Program-made: the position numbers and the translations under genes
Shown: positions 43,752 to 54,350 of the stretch, in pieces
How positions within the stretch are numbered: position 1 is the first letter of the stretch
Layout of the letters: each line of letters opens with the position of its first letter
From: Erigeron canadensis
Lineage: Eukaryota; Streptophyta; Magnoliopsida; Asterales; Asteraceae
NCBI RefSeq assembly: GCF_010389155.1
Contig: NC_057761.1
Location: 8,248,501-8,312,500 of the forward strand
Direction: 5' to 3'
DNA: 64,000 nt
The notes under the pieces: model-generated
What the model saw: the letters and a program-made list of their open reading frames with translations, nothing else
Database searches by the model: none
What the model was told of the DNA's origin: nothing

Positions 43752-43768
43752 GGGGGGGGGGGGGGGGG
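43752..43768. repeat. G17 homopolymer
   Basis: Seventeen consecutive G residues lie between the Gypsy polypurine tract and the antisense frame at 44050. Its length is uncertain in any assembly, and it could form a G-quadruplex. Confidence 0.9.
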
Positions 43769-44049
43769 ACATGTTGCAATATCTGGAATCCAAAAAGTCT
43801 TGCTTGTCAGTGCACGTATCCCTAGACGTGTTTTCAATGGTTAGGATTTTTCCCAGATCTTTATAAAATCAACTCGCCGTCTTCTTTATTCTTTATTTAA
43901 TTTTTTGCAATTGTAGCCATCTACTTCTTGTGAGTCGTTTTTTCCTCTTTTATTCTCTCTCTTTCTCTTTTTTATCAACCGCCGTCTTTTACTGTTCCTT
44001 TTACATTCATCTTTCCATAGTGTTGTTTATTCAGATCCTCCGCCAAAAA

Positions 44050-44149
44050 ATGTCGTCAAAGAGGAAGGTTGCTGACATTGGTTATTCTGGCGCCCCCATG
44101 GATGGTGTTGCTACGAAGAAGGGGAAGGTTCATGCCGATATATTGTAAG
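44050..44149 (+). pseudogene. Start of an antisense extra ORF of the Tat element, cut by a Copia LTR
   Basis: The frame opens MSSKRKVADIGYSGAPMDGV and continues for about 30 residues. It is then severed at 44144 by the Copia LTR, whose first bases supply the stop. It is preceded by a ~130-nt pyrimidine-rich leader. It runs opposite to the Gypsy LTR just downstream. Extra ORFs in antisense orientation near the 3' LTR are known in Tat-lineage elements; assigning this one to that class is inference, and no domain can be seen in the short remnant. Confidence 0.45.
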
Positions 44150-44699
44150 TCCCCTTGAAACGGACCGTTAATAGTTTGCTCCAGTTATTTAGAGGTGCGG
44201 AATCCCTCTCTATAACTTGGTGATTCACAACAAAGCTTGAAGAAGATCTGCGAGGCAAGCCTCTAGATAATCTGCTGCCTCGCAGATGTTCTTCAGGCTA
44301 GCAGAACAACCTTTGACGACTATAACCTGCAATACCTGCTTGATATTTTGACAAATGTTCAACCCTAATCTCTGTTAGGGTTCGGTATTTATAGGAAAAA
44401 AAACACCTGATTGGACTTCAGTGAGTCGGCCTCGCAAATCTAAGCCCAACCCGTCACTTTTACGAGGTCGTATTAGTGATTGGCCTCGTATTTGACCCTG
44501 CAAATACGGGGTCGTATTCCCATTGTGAAATGCGAGGTCGCATTTCACACTTACCATAATATTACACATTTAATACTTAAATTTAATTTAGTATTCTATG
44601 CATAATAATAAGTCCATTAATGACAGTCACATTACAAAGACATATTACAATATAAGCTCAAACAATCTAGACTGCTATTGACATAAACGTGCACTTACA
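44144..44699 (-). mobile_element. Copia 3' LTR (556 bp) with polypurine tract
   Basis: On the minus strand the LTR starts TGTAAGTGCACG at 44699 and ends GGGGACTTACA at 44144, with TGTAAGT/ACTTACA inverted ends. The polypurine tract AAGGGGGAGT lies directly upstream (44701-44711). Internally, CGACCTCGCATTT-like and GATTAGGGTTGA motifs match the plus-strand relative at 39688-40179. TATAAATACC lies near 44390 as a TATA candidate. Confidence 0.8.
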
Positions 44700-44765
44700 G
44701 ACTCCCCCTTGGCAATAGCTTTTAGACGTTAAAATAAATGTCTTTGTCTTGTCTTTGTCATTAAT

Positions 44766-45541
44766 CTACTTCTTCTGCTTTTTCTTCTGGCTCTTGCTCT
44801 GCTCCTTCTCAGTCTTAGTCTTCGTCTCAAAATCAGAATCTGACTCTGACTCTGAAGGAGTATGAGTTAACCCTAACCTCCTCTTCTCTTGATCCCTCAG
44901 AGATCCTGAATCATAATAAAAATCAGCAATCTCTGCCCTAGCTCTCATATGAGCCTGTGGATCATAACCCAATCTCTTCTCTAGTCTATGCACAATCACT
45001 GGATGCAAATCTGACTATGTAGAATTATTGGTAGTAGAATCGGTCTTGGTAGACTCACTATATTGAGCACTAGCATCTTCAGTATCAAGAGCAACAACAA
45101 CAGATTGCTCTACCAAACCCTTACCCTTGTTTAATCGATCAACGTCAACATCTTCTGTAAGGGTTTTGGTTCGAGGTGCCTCAGACTCAACTAACATATT
45201 CAACTCTGTGACAACCAGTTCTTGAGTCTGTGGAGCATCTGAGGTAGCCTTACCAGCAATACCAGCCTGGCTAGACTCTCCTTGAGTCCCTGTTCTCAAA
45301 ATAGAACTACCTCCTAACTCTTGATTAGCTTTGGCAGCATCCGGATCTTCATTATGATCATCATCATGCCCTACCTAAGCCAACTCATCACCTCTGCAAC
45401 CTAAGCTATCTCTTTCAGCTCTAACCTTCAGATAGTTGTTGATGAGCTCATGCAATTTCTCCTCAGAGATCTTAACTCCCTTCTTCAATGCATCTGCCAT
45501 CCTGACAACCTTCTCATCTAGAGTCAAATAATTCTTGTACA
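44766..45541 (-). pseudogene. Downstream ORF of the Copia element (possibly env-like), interrupted
   Basis: One minus-strand frame runs from the junction at 45544 to a stop at 44766, with in-frame stops near 45376 and 45014. It begins with a helical charged stretch (DEKVVRMADALKKGVKISEE, then LHELINNYLKVRAERD). A Ser/Thr/Glu-rich middle follows, then RLEKRLGYDPQAHMRARAEI and a Lys-rich tail (QSKSQKKKQKK). It lies between pol (not in the window) and the 3' LTR, where Sirevirus-like Copia elements carry an extra ORF. No confident domain match is visible. It is truncated on the 5' side by the Gypsy LTR. Confidence 0.45.
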
Positions 45542-45544
45542 TGT

Positions 45545-47893
45545 GTAACACCCGTCATTTTAAAAACTTGGATTTCAAAAAACTTTGCCAAATGGCGTTT
45601 AAAAAGTAGCGGAAAAGGATCACTTTAAAACTGCTCCATCCGTAACCGGATGGTACCTTTATAAAATGGTGTTACTAACGTACATCATCAAAACAATATA
45701 AATGAAATCCAAGTTATGGCACCAACATAAATGCCATCATGATTACATGTTCATAAATCATAAATGAAAGTAGCCAAGACATAAGGCTAAAAGGGGAAGT
45801 CTAAGCATTCAACAAACTATGCTAGTCTTTTTTATTGCATCTACCCATCTCATCGAGCTAATCCTTTCCTAGCTCAAACCTGCTTATCCCGAAGGACACA
45901 ACATTTTCATAAAAGCAAGTGTTAGCTAATAAAATTAGCTAAGTAAGATACACACAATTTGATAAAACGTTCTTCATTTTACTTTCATAAAACTTCGTCA
46001 TATTTTACTTATCAAAATATAACCACATTACATATCATTCACAACAATCATTGATCAACCCATACTTCCCTTTTTCCCACATTCCAACACATTTCACATC
46101 ATATCAACTAGTACATATAACTTAATGAACATTTCTTAACATGTCAACATATATTAGTCAACATCTCATATCATATCATCATATACCTTCATCATAATCA
46201 ACATCTCATAACTTAGCATAATACACGTAAACATATCCCACATATACATGCTTACACAAGTAGGGTACATACTCCTAATTGTGCCTATCAACAATAATCA
46301 TACTTATAATCAACTTAATCAACATAAGCAACTTAATCAACTTATCAACTTATCATCTTATTAACTTATCAACTCTGATCAACTTTAATCAACGTATGGA
46401 CTTATCAACATGTCAACTTATCGTCTTATCAACTTATCAACTTTAATCAACGTATCAACTTATCAACTTTAAGCATTCCGTTATGCTTTTAACATTGGTG
46501 GTCAGTCACTCCACCCAAAAATACTAGATTATCGTAACTATGCCACAAGAAATTACTCAAGCGACCACTTTTTAGTATTTTGTCTTGATGGTTAGTCACT
46601 CCACCCAGAAATACTAGATCAACATAACTCTGCCGCAAGGAGCCACTCAAGCGACCACGTACGCACTAGCTTTACAACTAGCACGGGTTAAGCTTAACAC
46701 AACATATGCTCGAGACTTCTTATCTTTATTAGCATAGGCTACACTTTCACCTAAACCAATCACTTATCAACATCTTTACTTTACTTTATATTAGCTTAGG
46801 CTACACTTTCACCTCAACTAATCACATATCAACATCTTTACTTATACTTTAACTTTAGGTATATTCATTACCTAATGAGTTTCACACCTACTTCAACGTG
46901 TAACCACATTAACGTGCACATCTCATAACATTTCTTCGTGTATCTAGTGAACTAGACATTTCATACTTAAGTGCAGATATAAGCCATCACATATCAACAT
47001 TTAGGCATATCAACGACTTTATCAACATGACATTACATATCGTAAACATATCATGGTGTCGTAATTATAAGCATCATACTTTATATGCACATACTTACTT
47101 TTACTTTAAAGGTCAACATATCAACATAAATCATTTCAACAATACATATCAAAAACACTTCATGGAAACATCATTGTAATAATCACACTACGCTTGCATA
47201 TAATTACTTCACCTTTAAACGTCATCACAACATAATTAACTACTTCAACATGCATATGTTCCCATATAACCTCCCGCATGACCTGGATAACCCAACACAT
47301 ATAAGATAATCCGATTAAGAGGTTAATTAAAGAAAACTACTTTTGTTGTGCCTCCAGCGTGAGAAAAGTCATGTATCTTACCTCGTAGAAGCGTACAACA
47401 AATGATAACGTACGTTACCGAGCTTAGCAAGTATTCCCGACTACCTGTAGGGTTGATCAACGGATCAAAAACTAAGCAAAAACCCATCCCCCAAAATCGA
47501 CTATAACTTGAAGAATTAACCTAGGGTTTTGTGTATGAGAATTTTCTAGGGTTTAGATCTGATTTCCAGCCTTTAGGTCGTGCATAAGCTCTTATATATA
47601 GTGGAATGACTTTCAAAACTTTACATCTAGGCCCTTGCACTTCGTTACAACTCGTTTCGGCCCTTAACGGCTCTTTTAACGCCTATGGGAACACTTATCG
47701 ACCCTTATATCTTATCGGGAACATTAATTGACTTTATTAATTATTATCAACTTTAATTTCATTACTTTAAATCACTTTAACACATATCTCATGTAGATCA
47801 TTAAATTCACGTAAGCACATATAAAATGCATAGTAACTAATGGTCGCTAACGGCAAGTTAACGGTCAACGTCAAAAACTTTTGGGATGTTACA
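45545..47893 (-). mobile_element. Large Gypsy 3' LTR (2.35 kb) with polypurine tract
   Basis: On the minus strand it starts TGTAACATCCCAAAAG at 47893 and ends TGACGGGTGTTACA at 45545. The tract AAGGAGGGGAGAAC (47906-47894) lies immediately upstream, so this is a 3' LTR joined to internal sequence rather than a solo LTR. Flanks ACATG and GTTCT do not match, in agreement. It is homologous, in inverted orientation, to the solo LTR at 54351-57318. Inside are ATCAACTT reiterations (46300-46470) and a ~78-bp duplication (46495-46660). Confidence 0.75.
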
Positions 47894-47906
47894 GTTCTCC
47901 CCTCCT

Positions 47907-48790
47907 TAAAAGGATTCTATCCTCAGAATCATTTCACGACATCAACACCTGATTTTACTTCTCACTACTTTTCACACACGTCTAAGGTTGAGTATAACTC
48001 ATCAATTCACCACATCTACCACTTTAAATTCAACCACATTTCCAACCATTTCCTTTCCTCCTTGCTTCATTTCATGTCTTTCATTAGTCAATATGAATAC
48101 TGTGAAATGAACACGCCTGCACCATGATATATTTACAATTATGTTCCGGACCATAATTCTAACTATATCATTCCTCACACGTGTACCTTTAACTATACTC
48201 ACACATCATAATGTCCAACATTTTCTTTACAATCTATTACGACATAATTATACTAACTACAAAACGCACAATAAACACACATTATACACACAACACATAT
48301 ACACATATAACACCAAATGAAACACTACTTACTACTTACACCGCATACCACATTCGTGTATCACAATATCTTGCACCCTTTTCATAGATGACCACCTATT
48401 CCACCAATGTACCTTTCCTTACGTACATAACATCCATCATAAATAAATATTAATTGATCTCACGTTATCATCAAAATCTTGCAACAGATAAAGTGAGAAA
48501 AAATAAGGGACTAAAGGCTACCAACATAATTTTACTACAACAAACACTTCTTAGCTTGAACCACTATAACTTCCATCACATACATGACATCTCATACCTC
48601 TTTTCCTTTATGGTCCTTTATATGTGACTAACATTGGGCTTTGTCCGTGATAATTTACAAAAGATTTTGCCCTGGACGAGGCTTTATATGTGACATATAT
48701 ACTAGGCCTTTATCAAAATTTATCTGGTATCGTTGGATTTTATGGGCGTCAATTGTTGGAGATCTAACCCGGCGGTAGAGGTAGGAACGT
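47907..48790 (-). mobile_element. Internal non-coding remnant of the large Gypsy element
   Basis: Low-complexity, ACAC- and CAT-rich DNA between the polypurine tract and the neighbouring LTR/PBS block. No gag or pol motif is readable. Frames at 47840-48127 and 48002-48202 overlap on opposite strands and look random. Confidence 0.4.
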
Positions 48791-49390
48791 GTAGAATATG
48801 GTCCCACGGATGGCGCCAATTTTTTTTATCAAAGAAACGCACGGACCTTCGATTAGAAACAAGGATGGGGTTTTTACCGATTCGTTGGTGATTCTCTATC
48901 GGTGTAAAGCTTTGAGAAACTTGACGCCACAAGATCGGGTGTGTTTGTGTTGGCGGTGGAGACGACTCCGTAGAGAAGACGACCACCTTAGGTGTTTGGG
49001 AGAACAAGGCTTTGTATCTCGAGGTGGAAAGAACATGCCTTCATTCGTAAGGAGGACCTCTATTTATAAGAGGGGCTTATCTTGGGGAATAAGCTAGGGT
49101 TTTATGGGTTTTTAGGGGAATACCATAGTGTTTTTAGGAAGAGATATGACATATATGTTTATGGGATTTACATGCCATATAATAAATAAATTATAATAGT
49201 AAAAAATATGGAAACGTACCATTTTTTTAGGAGGAAGAAAATAAGAGATTTCCTCCATATTTGGCGGAGCTCCGTTCTGACGGAGGTGAGATCCGTAATC
49301 CTGACGGAGGTGAGCTCCATAATCCTGACGGAAACATCCTTAGGTAGCCTTCGTAATACGGAGGTAGAGCTCTGGAGGGGTAGATCATCA
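48791..49390 (-). mobile_element. Tat-lineage Gypsy 5' LTR and primer-binding site
   Basis: The minus strand starts TGATGATCTACCCC at 49390 and runs to about 48832. TGGCGCCATCCGTGGGAC follows, the primer-binding region usual in this group. Repeated GACGGAGGTGAGCTCC motifs (about 49260-49370) and a TATA-like CTCTTATAAATAGAGG (near 49060) lie inside. It cuts into the gag gene of the neighbouring element. Confidence 0.6.
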
Positions 49391-51284
49391 TTATGAATTT
49401 AGTTGGGGTCGGGAAAGTTGATGCAATCCATTCCATGAGTAAGATTTGCTTTGGGGTTTTGGTGAGATTGGACAGGATGTCTATCCCACTGTCTCTATCT
49501 CTACCTGGCCACTGGTTGTCGTCTCGGGCAAATTGGGAAAATCTTTCGTTTCCTCCATACTCCTTCCTTTTTCTTCCGGAAGAGTAGTCAACGTTTGTTG
49601 TTTCCCTTGCGTCCAACCAGATATGGGCTTTATCCGTCAGGCCATCATAGGTTTCAGGTAAATCGGTACTTAGGTGCTTAATGAGATCTATTGTGCGAAG
49701 CCCGTGGATGAGTCCTGAAATCCTTTGGCTTTTTGGTAACCCTCGCACCTGTTGGGTTTCGTTGGTGTATCTGACAATGAAATCCCTTGTCTTCTCACCT
49801 TCTTTTTTCTTGATATTGTGCACCGATATGTGGGTTTTCCTATGTTTCTTCTGCATGCTGAACTGGGATCTAAACTTATTCCTTAGTGTCTTGAAACTAT
49901 CGATGCTATTTCTGGGTAGACCATCGATCCATTCCCGAGCATCATCTGTTTATGAATAAGAGAATGCATGGCATGTAGTTGGCATATCCCATCTTTGAAT
50001 CAGAGCTGCTTCGATGAACATTTTCAAAACGTCGTCCAGATCACTTTTGCCATCATAGTACTCCAAGTGCTGGAGGTATTTCATTTTTTGCGGCAGGGAA
50101 TGGCTCTGTATAGCCGCAGAAAAGGGGCTACCAGGGTTCACAAGGTGAGATAGATCGACCGACTCAGGGTTTTCCAACTCATATAGGTCGAGGTCCGAGC
50201 GAACTATATTCCTTCTGGATTGGGGAAATCGTTGCTGGTTTCCCCTTAACCGATCTTGATTACACTGAGGCCCTGGAGCAACGTTCGGACCTTTGCTGGT
50301 CCTAAGTGGAACCCTTTGCAGAGGTTCCTGGAAGATTGCTTCTTCTCCACGAGTGGCTAAATTCCTTCGCTCTCCTATCTGTATTCTGGTCGTCCTTGTC
50401 GGAATAGGAGTTGTTTGAGTTTGTCTTTCCTGTTAATGTAGTGTCCTTTCATTTGTTCTTCTCGGAGGAGGTTCTGTCTCGATTTACTCATCCACTGAGT
50501 CAGAATCGTATTCGTTTTCCAGATTCCTGGTGACAGTGCGGATCTTCCTCGCTTCTCTCAGGCGATTCATGATTGCGCTTAGGGCGTCATAGTTAGCTTG
50601 CCCGTACGCATCATTTATTTCATGCTCTACTGACGTCGATGCCCTGTTATTACCCCAGGGGTATCTGTGTTCTTTGATTAATTAGTGTGAAGCCTGGCCT
50701 AGCTTGCTCCGGGCTTTGCCTTTGGAGAGGTGTCACTAGAAACTCGCTACTGCTCCTTGGTGGCGTCACCGTAGGTCTGGTCGGTCCTTGTTTCTCCCGG
50801 CTTAGTGCTAGCCTTCCAAGACTCTGACTTTGTAGGGGTGTCAGAGTTCTTAATATGTTCAGGCCCTGTGACACTGGTCTTTCCAGTCCTAGACCTTGCA
50901 ACGTGACCGTGGATCTGCTTGATTCTGGGGTGGATCTACCTGGTGTTCGTTCGTCCAAGGCAGATCGCTCCGTAACACGCTCCTGTGATGTGGATCCTCT
51001 CCACATGGCACGATTTAGTGGCGAAGGTCTACCCCAATATTGCTCCGAAGGTGTCACCATCGGCCTATATTGATTCGGGGTTTGGGTCTCAGATCTTCTG
51101 GGGTTCTCTGAGTGTTCGATGCTTCGCCTAGGCTCGGGCTATGACCGCCTGCTGTAGTGATGGGTAGGCGGTAGTTCTGGCCTGGCGTGTCAAAAGAAAA
51201 CCCATCTTGGAAATCTGATCCTCCTGGGGGTATTCGTGATCCCCCTGAACCAGGTGTTCTCGAAGAGTGTTCTCCGTCGGCCAT
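49391..51284 (-). pseudogene. Tat-lineage Gypsy gag, broken
   Basis: The minus-strand reading begins MADGEHSSRTPGSGGSRIPP (51284). It passes through a Pro/Arg/Ser-rich linker and reaches the gag core: FSAAIQSHSLPQKMKYLQHL, YYDGKSDLDDVLKMF, then IKKKEGEKTRDFIVRYTNET and LIKHLSTDLPETYDGL. Stops and frame changes occur near 51055, 50650 and 49950. The 3' part is lost where the LTR begins at 49390. Gag packages element RNA; this copy cannot make a full protein. Confidence 0.7.
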
Positions 51285-51334
51285 AGATCTTGACTATTAT
51301 GGTCGTGGGTGGAGTTCTCTGCGTTCTTGTTGTG

Positions 51335-51385
51335 TTGTTTATATATATATATGTATGTATGTATGTATGTAGGTATGTATGTAGT
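51335..51385. repeat. (TATG)n / (TA)n microsatellite
   Basis: ATATATATATGTATGTATGT continues as TATG units up to about 51380. It lies between the gag start and the primer-binding site of the Gypsy element. Confidence 0.9.
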
Positions 51386-51389
51386 GGTG

Positions 51390-51998
51390 TCCCATGGATG
51401 GTGCAAATTTATTTGATCAAATAATCGCACTATGGCTCAACCGGAGGTATGAGTATGGGGGTGAAGGTTTTGGTGATGGTTTGAAGGCGATTCCCTAAAG
51501 GTAATAGGGCTGCGACCGCTTTAAGCCTTGATTATATTGTCAATCACCGGACCTATGGGGTCTAACCGGCGTTATATAAGAGTGATATGTTTAGAGAGCT
51601 TCAGATTTCATCCATATGACTTCTTCCTCTATATTAATAGAGGGTAGAAAACTTGGAGAGGAGCGTAAGAGATTTAGGGTAAATCTCTTCGTCTTTTTTA
51701 AAAATATCTTGTTTCCTTCATAAGGAGATTTATGTTAATCTTGTTACCAAGTCGCATCTGAGTTAATCGGATCTTAATATATGTTTAATCGGATAATCAT
51801 GGAAAAGATCTCTATCCAATCTTTGTTGTATATGTTCTCGGAGCTGGCTAATTGCTACCTTAGGTTCCGAATTTAGTCGTGCTGAACGGAGGTCGAGCTC
51901 CGTTCTGATTATTTTAGATAAGTAATTTTACCTGCGCGAAGGTGCCTCTGCTTCTACTTCGGATACGGAGGTCGAGCTCCGTATAGGGTACATCATCA
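51390..51998 (-). mobile_element. Tat-lineage Gypsy 5' LTR with degenerate primer-binding site
   Basis: The minus strand starts TGATGATGTACCC at 51998 and ends near 51412. TTTGCACCATCCATGGGACA follows, a mutated version of the binding site at 48.8 kb. Gag follows in the correct direction. No polypurine tract precedes it, so it is a 5' LTR, not the 3' LTR of the pol-bearing element to its right. Confidence 0.6.
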
Positions 51999-52789
51999 AC
52001 TATACTTATGACCTTACTCATCTTCATAATACCGCGGTGTACGACTTTTTGGTCGTGAAGCCCCATTTTGATTAGATTTTGTTGCAAACTTATGGAACTT
52101 ATGTATCAAACTTAATCGTCTTTATGCCATTTTTGTTTGTATATACGTGTTTGCGTTCATCAGGGTGTGTGTTCGGGCGTCCCTGTCAGCTTGTGCCCTT
52201 TTTGTTTACGGATGTTGCGATCCTACAGTTTTATATATTGAGACAATGAGTCTATTGAATAATGCATTATCCTTCATGGGGCCTTTTCTTATTTTCAATA
52301 GTTGAGGCACATAGCCTTTTATGTTTAACACTATTGGTCTTTCATTCAAGACTTTTGGTCTTTTATAATGCGATGTCCTTTGTGAGGACTTTTTGCTTTA
52401 TTGAATACTTCAATGGCATCTTGGCCTGTATATATTATTGAAAAAAGAGAGAGAGGAGAATCTTAACAGTAAAATTTTCGCAAGTTCGAGCTATTCCAGG
52501 TCCTATCAACTGGAGCTCCTTCGGGTGTTTCTAGCTTGTATGTGCCATTCCCGAAGGCTATTTGTATTCAGTATGAGCCTTCCCACGTCGGTTCCAATTT
52601 TACTGTGTACTCTTTCTCACTTGCACTGTTTAACCGTAACACGTAGTCTCCGGTTTTGAATGTTGTTGGATTTACTCTCTTATTGTAATATCCGTTAATT
52701 TTCTTTTTGAAGGAAACTTCTCTGATAGTTGTGATTTCTCTCCGCTCTTCCAGTAAGTCCAGGTCTACTCTTAATTCTTCCGAATTTCC

Positions 52790-54131
52790 TTATGTATTTA
52801 GCATTCTATGGGTGGAGACTTGAAATCCTGTTGGTGCCACTGCCTCCGTTCCGAACGCCAAACATGACAGAGTTTCTCTGTTGCTCCGATTTGGCGTTGT
52901 TCTTTTAACCCAAAGGACTAGTGGTAATTCATCTATCCACCCCTTGTGGCTTCGCCCTAGTCGTTTTTCTATTCCCTTGATTATTTCCCTGTTGGTTACT
53001 TCCACTTGTCCGTTACCTTGAGGATGGTATACGGATGTGAATGATTGCTTTATTTTCAATTGCCTACAAAATTCGGGAAGACACCTTTGGCGAATTGTAG
53101 CCCATTATCGAATACTATCGTTTGCGGTATCCCAAATCTGCACACGATATGCTCCCATACGAATTTCTTCATCTGATCCTTGTTCGTCGTAGCGAGCGGC
53201 TTTGCCTCCACCCATTTGGTGAAATAGTCAATAGCTACTACTAAGAATTTTTTCTTGTTTGGGGCTTCAGATAGTGGTCCTACGAGGTTAATTCCCCACT
53301 ATATGATGGGCCATGCCGAAATCACCGATGTCATATCAGTTTTGGGCTGTCTCGGGATGCTAGCGTGTAACTGGCATTGTACACAATTCTTTTGCAATGT
53401 TGCAGAGTCTTGATGCATGGTTGGCCAGAAATATCCTAGCCTCATACCCTTCGTAGCGATAGACCTTGCTCCCGAATGTGCTCCGTAGATCCCTTCGTGT
53501 ATCTCGCGGATAATCATCTCTGCTTGCTTAGGCCCAGCGCATCAAAGCCATGGCGTGACGAACCCCCTTTTATACAGCTTTTTATCCCGAATTTTGTATT
53601 GTGGAGCTTTAATTCTTATCTTTCGGGCTTCGTATTTATCTGCCGGGAGTAATCCACTTACCAGAAACTTGTAGATAGGAGTCATCCAGTTATTACCTTC
53701 TTCTTCCACAAGGTCTGATACATGTTTTTCATCAATTGAGCTTTCTTTCAAAACCTCCACTAGCACTTGTTTTCCTAGGTGCCCGAATGTGAGAGAAGCT
53801 AGCTTACTCAAGGCATCTTCTTTTTTGTTTTGATTTCTTCGAATGTGTTCTATTTCGAAGTGGCTGAAACATTCCATGAATTCTTGTACTTTCCGTAGGT
53901 ACAACTTGATTGTACCTTGCTTCGCCTTGTATTCTCCTTGCACTTGGCATGCTACTAATCGGGAGACAACGTATACTTGTATATTTTGGATTTTCATATC
54001 TCTTGAGATCCTGAGCCCTGCAAGTAATGCTTTGTATTCAGCTTCGTTATTCGTCACTTCGAACTCAAATCTTAATGCAAAGATGAATTCCTTGTCTTCT
54101 AGGCTGATGAGCATAAGGCCGGCTCCACAAC
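52790..54131 (-). pseudogene. Tat-lineage pol: archaeal-type RNase H and integrase, decayed
   Basis: The minus strand from 54131 reads CGAGLMLISLEDKEF and TNNEAEYKALLAGLRISRDM, the additional RNase H typical of Tat elements. The H2C2 integrase zinc-finger follows at 53517-53300 (EIHEGIYGAHSGARSIATKG, NCVQCQLH). The catalytic core comes next: DYFTKWVEAKPL near 53220, DNGLQF near 53110, YHPQGNGQVE near 53020. Stops near 53540 and 53298 and a frame change near 53060 inactivate it. The RNase H is split from its N-terminus by the insertion at 54132-57574. Confidence 0.75.
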
Positions 54132-54350
54132 TATAGATGCATGTTTCGTGCATGACGTATTATCCGTCGCAATGCAATTCCAAGGGCTGATTATGATGAC
54201 GAGAAGGCATCATTAAGGTTGTGATGATGTCAGCACGAGGTAGCAATTCGTGTGAAGATTAGTGAAGCCCACGAAAGTGCTTGAAGCCCAGCCCGTTCGA
54301 CAACCTATATATACAAGACTTAGGTTACAATTTAGGGTTAATGTTTTGAG

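Noticed and set aside
45545..47893. Interpretation as a solo LTR
   Set aside because: The 5-bp flanks differ (ACATG, GTTCT) and a polypurine tract adjoins the minus-strand 5' side, so it is a 3' LTR attached to internal sequence.
48798..49097. 99-codon plus-strand frame over the Gypsy LTR
   Set aside because: It overlaps the LTR and primer-binding site on the opposite strand and has no homology I can recognise.
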